This document shows, piece by piece, positions 7,311 through 14,491 of a DNA stretch of 15,467 nucleotides (position 1 is its first letter; each line of letters opens with the position of its first letter). Origin of the DNA: Pirellulaceae bacterium (GTDB lineage: Bacteria; Planctomycetota; Planctomycetia; Pirellulales; Pirellulaceae). The stretch lies in NCBI GenBank assembly GCA_013002105.1, contig JABDKS010000770.1:1-15467 (forward strand). Reading direction: 5' to 3'. Made by a program: the position numbers and the translations under genes. The notes beneath the pieces are model-generated. The model saw only the letters and a program-made list of their open reading frames with translations, did not search any database and had not been told where the DNA came from.

Positions 7311-8729
7311 ATGTCCCTTGCCATTCCCAACGGATTGGATAACACCGTCGAAAAACCAGGCCAACGCGCTCCGTTGATCCTGGGTGATACGACTTATCAC
7401 GACATTACCGAAACGGTGTGCCAGGTTGCCGAACGACCGCCCAGCAAGGGTTGGGTGATTGGATTCCTGATCTCGTTTGCGTTGCTGCAATGGCTGGGCC
7501 TGTGCATCGCGTACTTGCTTTACACCGGTGTTGGTGTCTGGGGAAACCGGTCGCCGATTTTCTGGGGTTGGCCGATTGTGAACTTTGTGTTCTGGGTCGG
7601 GATTGGGCACGCGGGAACACTGATTAGTGCCATCTTGTTTTTGTTTCGGCAGGAGTGGCGAACCAGTATCAACCGCGCTGCCGAAGCGATGACGATTTTT
7701 GCGGTTGCCTGTGCCGGTACGTTCCCGGGGATCCACGTCGGGCGTGCATGGTTGGCGTTTTGGTTGGCGCCGTACCCAAGTTTGAATCTATGGATGTGGC
7801 CTCAGTTCCGCAGTCCTTTGTTGTGGGACGTTTTTGCCGTCAGTACATACGGCACGGTTTCGCTGTTGTTTTGGTACATGGGCATGGTTCCCGATTTAGC
7901 CACGTTCCGCGACCGATCCAAAAATAAATGGCGTCGGATGGCATACGGATTGTTGTCACTGGGTTGGTCCGGATCATCCCGACACTGGATGCGATACGAG
8001 AAGGCATATGCGTTACTGGCTGCATTTGCCGCTCCGCTGGTTCTGTCGGTGCACACAATCGTTTCGTTTGACTTTGCGGTATCGCAGGTGCCTGGTTGGC
8101 ACACAACGATTTTCCCACCGTACTTTGTTGCTGGTGCGATTTTCAGTGGTTTTGCGATGGTGCTGACATTGATGGTGCCGGCCCGAACGATGTTGGGGTT
8201 GGAAAATCTGATCACGATTCGGCACTTGGACAACATGTGCAAAATCATCCTGGCGACCGGTTCGATTGTCGGTCTTGCGTACGGAACTGAATTTTTCATC
8301 GCTTGGTATGGCCAAGTCCAGGCCGAGCAGTTTGCGTTTACCAACCGGGCGTTCGGTCCTTACTGGTGGGCGTACTGGACGATGGTGACCTGTAATGTGA
8401 TCAGTCCACAGTTGTTCTGGTTCAAGAAATTCCGGACGACGCCATGGATCATCGTTGTCATTTCGATCTTTGTGAACATTGGGATGTGGTTCGAGCGATT
8501 TGTGATCGTCTGTACCAGTTTGTCCCGCGACTATCTGCCGAGTGCCTGGGCGTATTTTTCGCCTACCTGGGTCGACTGGTCGATGCTGATCGGATCGTTT
8601 GGTCTGTTCTTCACGCTGTTCCTGTTGTTCTGTCGGTTGATGCCGGTGATCAACATGTCCGAAACGAAGTCAACGTTGGCCAAGCAATATCACATGGCAC
8701 ACGCCGACCACGAACACGACGAACACTAA
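7311..8729 (+). CDS. actC: Alternative complex III subunit ActC, NrfD-like quinol-site membrane protein
   Basis: ActC is one of two NrfD/PsrC-like integral membrane subunits of ACIII and is the one generally placed at the quinol-oxidising site next to ActB. The 472-residue product is strongly hydrophobic, with about ten membrane segments beginning at residues ~49-71 and ~88-112. The stretch [20 protein letters not shown] (94-113), followed by [19 protein letters not shown] (138-156), is characteristic of the family. H100 in the first of these lies where a residue of the quinol pocket would be expected. The C-terminus ends in a short His/Asp cluster ([12 protein letters not shown]), echoing the ActB tail. 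Start is ATG 7311, 92 bp after actB; no Shine-Dalgarno is visible. Confidence 0.92.
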   Translation: MSLAIPNGLDNTVEKPGQRAPLILGDTTYHDITETVCQVAERPPSKGWVIGFLISFALLQWLGLCIAYLLYTGVGVWGNRSPIFWGWPIVNFVFWVGIGHAGTLISAILFLFRQEWRTSINRAAEAMTIFAVACAGTFPGIHVGRAWLAFWLAPYPSLNLWMWPQFRSPLLWDVFAVSTYGTVSLLFWYMGMVPDLATFRDRSKNKWRRMAYGLLSLGWSGSSRHWMRYEKAYALLAAFAAPLVLSVHTIVSFDFAVSQVPGWHTTIFPPYFVAGAIFSGFAMVLTLMVPARTMLGLENLITIRHLDNMCKIILATGSIVGLAYGTEFFIAWYGQVQAEQFAFTNRAFGPYWWAYWTMVTCNVISPQLFWFKKFRTTPWIIVVISIFVNIGMWFERFVIVCTSLSRDYLPSAWAYFSPTWVDWSMLIGSFGLFFTLFLLFCRLMPVINMSETKSTLAKQYHMAHADHEHDEH

Positions 8730-8785
8730 ACCTTTATTTGTGCGTTACTTACCGGACCTGAGTCTGGAACCCATACGACCATCCC

Positions 8786-10264
8786 ATGTCAGAACACGAA
8801 ACTGAAAAAAAGATTCACGGTGTGACCGCCGAGTTCACCTCGGTCGATACGCTCTTGGCTGCCTGTCGTCGCGTTCGCGATGCCGGCTATACCAAGACCG
8901 ATGCGTTCGCACCGTTTGCAGTCCATGGAATCGATAAAGCACTCGGGATCAAACCGACGGTTTTGCCGTGGATCGCGTTGGGCGGTGGTCTAACAGGGGT
9001 CACGATCGCGTTGGTCATGCAGATCTGGATGAACTCGATCAACTATCCGTACATCATCTCGGGCAAGCCGTTTATCTCGTTGCCGGCGTTCATGCCGGTG
9101 GCGTTCGAGTTGACGATTCTGCTGGCGTCGTTCGGCGCGTTTTTTGGAATGTGGGCGTTGAACGGTTTGCCCAAATTCAGCAATCCAATGTTTACTGATC
9201 CACGATTTGATCGTGCGACCGATGATACGTTCTTTTTGTATGTCGACTCCAAGGACGAACGGTTTGATCAGGCGGGAGTTGAACAGCTATTTGCACAGTG
9301 CGGCGGAGAACACATCAACACGGTCGTCGAAGACGATTCGCCGACGAAAATTCCGCGATTTTTGCTGATCGGTTGGGCGATGAGCGTGGCGGTTTCGATC
9401 ATTCCATTGCTGATCGTTGCCAAGATGCGTGTCACGAACAGCCCGAAGCCGCGGTTTCATATTTTCTTTGACATGGATTTTTCGCCGGCACGCGATGCCC
9501 AACAAACCACGTCGATCTTTGCTGACAACCGTGCGATGCGTCCGGATGTCCCCGGCACCATCGCCCGCGGGCAGATGCAAGGCGACTTGAGTTTCAATAC
9601 GGGGATCGAAAAGCTCGGTCGGACGGCTGGCAGCAGCGATACCCGATTGGTCGCGGCCTACCCCGGTCCCGCCGAAGACACAGAAGCAACTCCGGGTGAT
9701 TCGGATGTGGTCAGTCAGCCCAAGAGTGTGATGGATACGACCGACTGGCTAAAAGAGAATCCGATGCCGGTCAATGCCGCGCTGCTGGCAAAGGGCCAAG
9801 AGCAGTTTGGGATTTATTGTTCGGTCTGTCATGGTCTGAACGGTGGTGGCAACGGACTGATCAATCAACGTGCCCAGAAACTAATGCAATCGACGTGGAT
9901 CCCACCGTCATCTTTGCATCAAGACATTCTTTATTCGGATAAGTATCCCGACGGGAAGTTGTTTAGCACGATCACAAACGGGATTCGCAAGATGCCAGGA
10001 TACGCGTCGCAGATCAAAGCGAAAGATCGCTGGGCGATCGTGGCCTATGTTCGCGCGTTACAGAAGAGCCAAAGTGCGACAATCGATTTGGTTCCCGCTG
10101 GTCAGCGAAAGCAGATCGAGGCCGAGCAGGCTGAAGTAGAGAAGCGACTCAAGGACGAAGCCGACGCGGCGAAAAAGCAGGAAGAAGAAGCCGCGAAGAA
10201 GAAGCAGGAAGAAGAAGCCGCGAAGAATGACGAAGCAAGTGACAACGAAGATCCAGCAACGTAG
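8786..10264 (+). CDS. actDE: Fused alternative complex III subunits ActD and ActE (membrane anchor plus monoheme cytochrome c)
   Basis: The first half (about 1-185) is ActD (DUF3341): a soluble ferredoxin-fold-like start, two membrane helices (~59-80 and ~101-124), then a cytoplasmic segment. From about 186 the protein continues as ActE: a membrane anchor (~191-213), the ActE-like stretch FADNRAMRPDVPGTIARGQ (245-263), and a monoheme cytochrome c domain with CSVCH (345-349) and probable axial Met M403 in RKMPGY. In Rhodothermus marinus actD and actE are separate genes; here one unbroken frame covers both, so it is not a sequencing join. The tail (440-492) is a charged, probably helical stretch containing KKQEEEAAK twice. 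Start is ATG 8786, 56 bp after actC, with no Shine-Dalgarno. The heme domain should lie in the periplasm and pass electrons towards the oxidase. Confidence 0.92.
   Translation: MSEHETEKKIHGVTAEFTSVDTLLAACRRVRDAGYTKTDAFAPFAVHGIDKALGIKPTVLPWIALGGGLTGVTIALVMQIWMNSINYPYIISGKPFISLPAFMPVAFELTILLASFGAFFGMWALNGLPKFSNPMFTDPRFDRATDDTFFLYVDSKDERFDQAGVEQLFAQCGGEHINTVVEDDSPTKIPRFLLIGWAMSVAVSIIPLLIVAKMRVTNSPKPRFHIFFDMDFSPARDAQQTTSIFADNRAMRPDVPGTIARGQMQGDLSFNTGIEKLGRTAGSSDTRLVAAYPGPAEDTEATPGDSDVVSQPKSVMDTTDWLKENPMPVNAALLAKGQEQFGIYCSVCHGLNGGGNGLINQRAQKLMQSTWIPPSSLHQDILYSDKYPDGKLFSTITNGIRKMPGYASQIKAKDRWAIVAYVRALQKSQSATIDLVPAGQRKQIEAEQAEVEKRLKDEADAAKKQEEEAAKKKQEEEAAKNDEASDNEDPAT
10172..10225 (+). repeat. 27-bp tandem repeat in the ActDE C-terminal tail
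   Basis: Two adjacent 27-bp units (10172-10198 and 10199-10225) differ at one base, and each encodes KKQEEEAAK. They extend a predicted charged helix at the end of the fused ActDE protein. The near identity suggests a recent duplication. Confidence 0.85.
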
Positions 10265-10280
10265 AGCCCCCTTATTGCAG

Positions 10281-10345
10281 TGCGGCTTGTCCCAAGTCGT
10301 ACGACGGTACACCGAATTGATTCCCGCGACTTGGGACAGGTCGCA
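10281..10345 (+). other. 19-bp stem hairpin in the actDE-actF gap
   Basis: tgcggcttgtcccaagtcg (10281-10299) and cgacttgggacaggtcgca (10327-10345) pair along all 19 positions as RNA, with two G-U wobbles and a 27-nt loop. It starts 17 nt after the actDE stop and ends 26 nt before actF. A TTTTT run follows 8 nt after the stem (10354-10358), so partial termination is possible; mRNA processing or stabilisation is as likely. It is the strongest structured element in the window. Confidence 0.75.
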
Positions 10346-10371
10346 CCACCTAACTTTTTGATTCAACACAG

Positions 10372-11646
10372 ATGTCTGAGCACGCACCCGTGGTAGTCAA
10401 GCCAGCTGATCATTCAGCTTTCAAACTGCCGGAATCCCTGTCAGCACTCAGCCTACCCCTCAGCGCGGGTGGAGCGATCGCGTTGGCCGCTGGGTTGATA
10501 CTGGGATGGGTTGCAGTCGGCAGCAAGTTTGGTTTGTCGGCCTACCTGACCGCGTTCATGTATTGCCTGACGATCGCAATGGGATCGTTATTCTTTGTAT
10601 TGATTCAACACCTTTGTCGCGCCGGTTGGAGCGTTGTGGTTCGACGCGTTGCTGAATTGATGATGGTGATGGTCGTCCCACTGGGGCTGCTGTTTCTGCC
10701 TATTGTGGTCACGCTGGCTTTTGGCGAAGGCATGTTGTACCGATGGGATAGCGAAACCTACGCAACCGAAACCCATTTGGACGCAGTGGTTTGGGCCAAC
10801 AAGACCGGATATTTGACGACTTGGTTCTTTAGCCTTCGCGCCGTGATCTACTTTGGGATCTGGTGCGCACTGGCACTTTACTTCTTCCGCAACAGTGTGC
10901 GGCAGGACGAGACCGGTGAAAAAGTGGTCACCGACAAAATGCAATACTGGAGCGGACCGGCTGTGATGCTCTTTTCGCTCAGTCTGTCCTTCGCGGCATT
11001 CGACTGGGTGATGAGCCTGGCACCGATGTGGTTTTCGACCATGTTTGGAGTCTACGTTTTTGCCGGATCCATCCTGTCGGCTCACTGCGCGATTGCGGCG
11101 GGCACCTATCTGCTGCAAAAGAAAGGTGCATTGACCGACGAAGTAACGCCGGAGCACTATCACGATTTAGGCAAGTTGATCTTCGGATTCATTTTCTTCT
11201 GGACATACATTTCGTTCAGCCAGTACATGCTGATTTGGTATGGCAATATCCCTGAGGAAACCGAGTGGTTTTATATTCGGCAAAAGGGCGTTTGGGGCGG
11301 TGTGGCAATCCTGCTGATCTTCTTGCACTGGATGTTGCCATTTTTGGGAACGATGAGCCGGCACGTGCGACGACGACCCAATCTTGTGTTCTTTTGGTCG
11401 GTTTACATCCTCGTGATGCATTATTTCGATCTGTACTGGATGATCATGCCCGAAGCCTATTCCGGCGTTCCGGGAGACGATTACGCAACCGCCGGCGGCG
11501 TCCCGGGTGTTTTAAGTAGCCTGCTGTGCGTGGTCGGAATGGCCGCGCTGATGGTCGGAATCATTCTTCGTGTTGCCAGCCAGAACAAATTGGTCCCCGT
11601 TCGTGATCCACGATTCCGCGAATCACTTGCTTTCGAGAACATATAG
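10372..11646 (+). CDS. actF: Alternative complex III subunit ActF, NrfD-like membrane protein
   Basis: ActF is the second polytopic NrfD-like subunit of ACIII, paralogous to ActC and thought to contribute to proton movement or complex stability. The 424-residue product has about ten hydrophobic segments, starting at ~30-48 and ~54-76. Family-like stretches include FFSLRAVIYFGIWCALALYF (152-171), FAAFDWVMSLAPMWFSTMFG (207-226) and FWTYISFSQYMLIWYGNIPE. It ends in DPRFRESLAFENI, a C-terminus I recognise from planctomycete ActF proteins. Start is ATG 10372, 107 bp after actDE, the gap holding the 19-bp hairpin; no Shine-Dalgarno is seen. The one-TM protein gene follows after 75 bp. Confidence 0.92.
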   Translation: MSEHAPVVVKPADHSAFKLPESLSALSLPLSAGGAIALAAGLILGWVAVGSKFGLSAYLTAFMYCLTIAMGSLFFVLIQHLCRAGWSVVVRRVAELMMVMVVPLGLLFLPIVVTLAFGEGMLYRWDSETYATETHLDAVVWANKTGYLTTWFFSLRAVIYFGIWCALALYFFRNSVRQDETGEKVVTDKMQYWSGPAVMLFSLSLSFAAFDWVMSLAPMWFSTMFGVYVFAGSILSAHCAIAAGTYLLQKKGALTDEVTPEHYHDLGKLIFGFIFFWTYISFSQYMLIWYGNIPEETEWFYIRQKGVWGGVAILLIFLHWMLPFLGTMSRHVRRRPNLVFFWSVYILVMHYFDLYWMIMPEAYSGVPGDDYATAGGVPGVLSSLLCVVGMAALMVGIILRVASQNKLVPVRDPRFRESLAFENI

Positions 11647-11651
11647 TCCCT

Positions 11652-11667
11652 TTGGGCGGTTGCCCAA
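11652..11667 (+). other. Short hairpin after actF
   Basis: ttgggc (11652-11657) and gcccaa (11662-11667) form a perfect 6-bp stem with a 4-nt loop, five bases after the actF stop. A smaller gggc/gccc hairpin follows at 11683-11694. Neither has a T run, so transcription probably continues into the next gene. Confidence 0.4.
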
Positions 11668-11721
11668 CCATTTAATTCGATCGGGCTCGTGCCCCCAACC
11701 ACCTTATAATCAGCAAAACAG

Positions 11722-12288
11722 ATGGCCGCTTACGACGATCTCAACGCAAAACGCATCTTCATCATCGGAATTCTTTCGATTGTTGTGACGGCGGTGACTG
11801 CTTTGGCGGTTCAAGTGGTGTACTACTCGCTGGTGGAATGGCACGAAGCCGATTTGGCAGAGAAAAGTAGTTATCGACGGCAAAACAAAGTGCTGGCCGA
11901 TCAATCGGCACAGATTTCAAAGTATGGCGTCAATCCAGACACCGGCAGTATTACGATTCCGATCGATCGCGCCATGCAGTTGATCGCAGTGGAGCATGCC
12001 GGCGAAACGTCGGAGAAGGGCCATGACGCGAACCACAGTGAAAAACACGACGAGAAACACGACGGCGGTGATAAGCACGACGCCAAGCACGACGACGCTC
12101 CCGCTCCACCCGAGCAAGCCACAGCGAAACCGTCGGATGAGAAGGCTAAACCTGCCCCCGAGGAAACCGAATCAGCAGGCGACACCCCAAAAGAAAACGA
12201 TCCAGAAGAAAACGATCCAAAAGAAAACGATCCAGTAGAAAACGATCCAGTTGACCCAGCGAGCGATAAAGAAACCGATGCGATCTGA
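11722..12288 (+). CDS. One-TM ACIII/cox-operon protein with IPIDRAM motif and charged repeat tail (function unknown)
   Basis: This 188-residue protein has one membrane helix (~12-35) and a probably periplasmic remainder. After the helix, ADQSAQISKYGVNPDTGSI leads into IPIDRAM (79-85). A Tyr-Gly-(x)n-IPIDRAM arrangement is one I recall from small membrane proteins encoded beside SCO and cytochrome oxidase genes in several phyla; that is memory, not a search. The rest is low complexity: a His/Lys/Asp-rich stretch (99-125), a Pro/Glu/Ala stretch (126-155), then xENDP four times (157-176). Its place between actF and sco1 suggests an accessory subunit of ACIII or an assembly or copper-handling factor. 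Start is ATG 11722, with no Shine-Dalgarno; its 3' end overlaps the likely sco1 start by 11 bp, implying translational coupling. No function is assigned. Confidence 0.8.
   Translation: MAAYDDLNAKRIFIIGILSIVVTAVTALAVQVVYYSLVEWHEADLAEKSSYRRQNKVLADQSAQISKYGVNPDTGSITIPIDRAMQLIAVEHAGETSEKGHDANHSEKHDEKHDGGDKHDAKHDDAPAPPEQATAKPSDEKAKPAPEETESAGDTPKENDPEENDPKENDPVENDPVDPASDKETDAI
12190..12249 (+). repeat. Four 15-bp tandem repeats encoding xENDP
   Basis: Four in-frame units at 12190-12204, 12205-12219, 12220-12234 and 12235-12249 share the core gaaaacgatcca and encode KENDP, EENDP, KENDP and VENDP. Only the first two bases of each unit vary. This is a slippage-prone minisatellite at the end of the one-TM protein gene. 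Confidence 0.92.
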
Positions 12289-13231
12289 GTGCATGGGGCT
12301 GATTGCCCTGACAATGCGAGCTTTCATCACACTGGCTGTCTTCATGACAGCGAGTTTTGGCTCGGTGTGCGTTTTGGCACAGGATCAATTGCGCGAGGGT
12401 GCGGACGTCGAGCTGAACAACACGCTGCCGTTTGAGCAGCGGGGCGTGACGGTCGAGCAAAAGCTTGGTGGGCGAATTCCGTTGAATTTGCCATTGATTG
12501 ATTCACTTGGTCGTCCGGTCAAATCGGGCTATTTCATTGATGGCAAAAAACCAACGATCATCACGCTGAACTACAGCAACTGCCCGATGCTTTGCAATAT
12601 TCAGTTGAACCGGCTGACACAATCGCTGAACAAACTGGATCTTCAAATTGGTCAAGACTTCCGAATGTTGACCGTGAGCATTGACCCGACCGAATCGACC
12701 GAGCGGGTTCGCGAAACGAAGCAAAAGTATGTCGAAGAATTGACCAACCAACCCGGTGCGGCCGACGGATGGGAGTTTTGTACAGCGAGGCAACCCATCA
12801 TCACCAAATTGGCTGATGTCTTGGGTTTTCGCTATAAGTACGATCGCGCCAACAAGCAGTACAACCATCCAGCGATGTTGGCGTACGTTTCGCCCGACGG
12901 CGTGATATCGCGGTACTCATTGAATATCGATTTTCCGCCCGATCAGATGAAGCTGGCGTTGGTCGATGCGGGCGAAGGAACGGTTGGATCCAAAGTGGAC
13001 CAATTCATTTTGTGGTGCTACAGCTACGACCCCGACTCCAATTCCTACACGCCGATGGCGTATCGGATTATGAAGCTGGCTGGTGCCGCGACGATCGGAC
13101 TAATGCTGGCCTGTTTGGCTCCGTACTGGGTCGGCCGCAAGCGTAGTCCACAACACGATTCGGTGGATGGTGTCAGCCGTGCCGACACCGCAGCATCAGC
13201 CGACGACGAACGAAACACACTTACTGACTAA
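12278..13231 (+). CDS. sco1: SCO1/SenC-family copper chaperone for cytochrome c oxidase
   Basis: SCO proteins deliver copper to, or keep reduced the cysteines of, the CuA site of oxidase subunit II, whose gene follows 18 bp downstream. A signal-like hydrophobic segment (about 14-33, ending near VLAQDQ) leads into a thioredoxin-like fold. The copper ligands are C102 and C106 in NYSNCPMLCN and H197 in NHPAML, the usual SCO set, although the first motif is CPMLCN rather than the common CxxxCP. A second hydrophobic segment (~267-285, LAGAATIGLMLACLAPYW) near the C-terminus suggests an additional membrane anchor, absent from typical SCO1. The start is ambiguous: ATG 12278 overlaps the upstream stop and favours coupling; ATG 12293 or 12314 would give a shorter, more classical signal peptide, and an in-frame TTG lies at 12251. 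Length from 12278 is 317 residues. Confidence 0.88.
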   Translation: MRSECMGLIALTMRAFITLAVFMTASFGSVCVLAQDQLREGADVELNNTLPFEQRGVTVEQKLGGRIPLNLPLIDSLGRPVKSGYFIDGKKPTIITLNYSNCPMLCNIQLNRLTQSLNKLDLQIGQDFRMLTVSIDPTESTERVRETKQKYVEELTNQPGAADGWEFCTARQPIITKLADVLGFRYKYDRANKQYNHPAMLAYVSPDGVISRYSLNIDFPPDQMKLALVDAGEGTVGSKVDQFILWCYSYDPDSNSYTPMAYRIMKLAGAATIGLMLACLAPYWVGRKRSPQHDSVDGVSRADTAASADDERNTLTD

Positions 13232-13249
13232 ACCAAAATCATCCATTTC

Positions 13250-14401
13250 ATGATTGCCATGTTACCCGGTGCATTTTCACTCCTTGCCGACCAGTTCGAG
13301 AACTATGCGTGGTTCCCCGAGCAAGCGTCGACGTTTGCCGAAACGAACGATTGGCTCTACGGAGTGATCACGTTCATTTGCGTGCTCTTTTTCGTTCCGA
13401 TTGCCGGTTTTCTGTTTTATTGTGCCTTGCGGTACCACAAGCCCAAGGGCGGCAAAGCGGAGAGCCAAGTGGCTCACCACACGATGTTGGAATTGTTTTG
13501 GTCGATCGCTCCATCGTTCGTGCTGGTAGGCATGTTTTACTTGGGGGCTCGCGCCTATTTGGACATCCGTACGGTTCCCGAAGGTTCCTATGAAGTGGGT
13601 GTGCAGGCATTCAAATGGGGCTGGACGATGGATTATGGTCGCGGGACCTATCACCCCGAATTGCACTTGGTCGTCAACGAGCCCACCAAGTTGACGATGA
13701 AATCCAGTGATGTCATTCACAGTCTGTACATCCCCGCATTCCGTGCCAAGAAAGACATCGTCCCGGGTCGTTACAACTACATGTGGTTTCAGCCGACCGT
13801 CGCCAGCAAGAAAGTCAGCGACGCGGAACTGGAGAAAGCGCGGACCTGGACAAAGGAAAGCGGCGAAGCTTGGGACTACGAAAAGTGGCAATTCACGGAG
13901 AACGGATACCGCTTTTACGACTTGTATTGCACGGAGTATTGCGGAAAGAACCACTCTGAGATGCAAACCGTCGTCGTGGTCCACCAAACGCAGGAAGAAT
14001 TAGACGCGTGGATCAAAGAGGTCAGCGCACGGGACCCCGACAAAATGGATCCCGCTCCGTACGGCAAATTGCTTTACGAACGACGTGGTTGTAAAGGCTG
14101 TCACTCGGTCGACGGGACCAAAATGAGCGGGCCATCGTATAAAGACGCCTACGGTACCGTGCGCAAGCTGCAGAGCGGCGCGGAAGTATTGGTGGACGAG
14201 AATTACGTGCGTGAATCGATTTTGAATCCCAAAGCGAAAATTGCCGAAGGTTACCCGCCAGTGATGCCAAGTTTTAAGGGCCAACTGAGCGATGACGATA
14301 TTTATTGTTTGATCGAATTCATTAAGACGCTTTCGGCCAACACGCCCCAAGATGCCGCAGCGGGATCGTCAGAATCATCCGACGAGCAACCTGCCGAATA
14401 A
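13250..14401 (+). CDS. coxB: Cytochrome c oxidase subunit II with fused cytochrome c domain (caa3 type)
   Basis: CoxB accepts electrons at CuA and passes them to subunit I. Two membrane helices (~36-60 and ~82-104) are followed by the cupredoxin domain with all CuA ligands: H157 (DVIHSLYIPAF), and C227, E229, C231, H235 and M238 in CTEYCGKNHSEM. A class I cytochrome c domain follows, with CKGCH (281-285) and probable axial Met M339 (PVMPSF), making this a caa3-type subunit. The distance from H157 to C227 is 70 residues against about 35 in common CoxB; the excess is a charged segment around 183-218 containing DAELEKARTWTKESGEAWDY. The C-terminus (366-383) is a Ser/Glu/Ala tail. Start is ATG 13250, 18 bp after sco1; no clear Shine-Dalgarno. 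Confidence 0.93.
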   Translation: MIAMLPGAFSLLADQFENYAWFPEQASTFAETNDWLYGVITFICVLFFVPIAGFLFYCALRYHKPKGGKAESQVAHHTMLELFWSIAPSFVLVGMFYLGARAYLDIRTVPEGSYEVGVQAFKWGWTMDYGRGTYHPELHLVVNEPTKLTMKSSDVIHSLYIPAFRAKKDIVPGRYNYMWFQPTVASKKVSDAELEKARTWTKESGEAWDYEKWQFTENGYRFYDLYCTEYCGKNHSEMQTVVVVHQTQEELDAWIKEVSARDPDKMDPAPYGKLLYERRGCKGCHSVDGTKMSGPSYKDAYGTVRKLQSGAEVLVDENYVRESILNPKAKIAEGYPPVMPSFKGQLSDDDIYCLIEFIKTLSANTPQDAAAGSSESSDEQPAE

Positions 14402-14405
14402 ATGT

Positions 14406-14427
14406 CCGCCAAGCCGACGCTTGGTGG
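14406..14427 (+). other. Hairpin in the coxB-coxA gap
   Basis: ccgccaag (14406-14413) and cttggtgg (14420-14427) pair over 8 bp as RNA with one G-U, around a 6-nt loop, starting just after the coxB stop. It lacks a following T run. It fits the pattern of stop-proximal hairpins elsewhere in this operon. Confidence 0.45.
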
Positions 14428-14464
14428 TTAATAAGTACACGAGTCCAATTGAGTATTCCAACGC

Positions 14465-14476
14465 AAAACGCGTTTT
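14465..14476. promoter_or_regulatory. 12-bp palindrome upstream of coxA
   Basis: aaaacgcgtttt (14465-14476) is a perfect palindrome, followed by TT, only 15 bp before the coxA start. It could be a protein-binding site or a short hairpin close to the ribosome-binding site. No known operator is recognised. Confidence 0.3.
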
Positions 14477-14479
14477 TTA

Positions 14480-14484
14480 GAGGT
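14480..14484 (+). promoter_or_regulatory. Shine-Dalgarno sequence of coxA
   Basis: GAGGT (14480-14484) lies 7 nt before ATG 14492, a good match to the anti-Shine-Dalgarno. It fixes the coxA start and is the only convincing ribosome-binding site among the genes of this operon. Confidence 0.65.
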
Positions 14485-14491
14485 TACTGAT

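Noticed and set aside
10172..12249. Tandem repeats as a possible CRISPR array
   Set aside because: The units are 15-27 bp, directly adjacent without spacers and in frame inside genes; they are coding minisatellites.
11901..12314. - strand frame with SGSFSFGS-type repeats
   Set aside because: The repeats are the antisense reading of the xENDP minisatellite and His-rich stretch of the + strand gene, not an independent protein.
13277..13987. 236-codon open frame on the - strand inside coxB
   Set aside because: It overlaps the CuA domain of coxB completely and shows no family features; it is a shadow of coxB codon bias.
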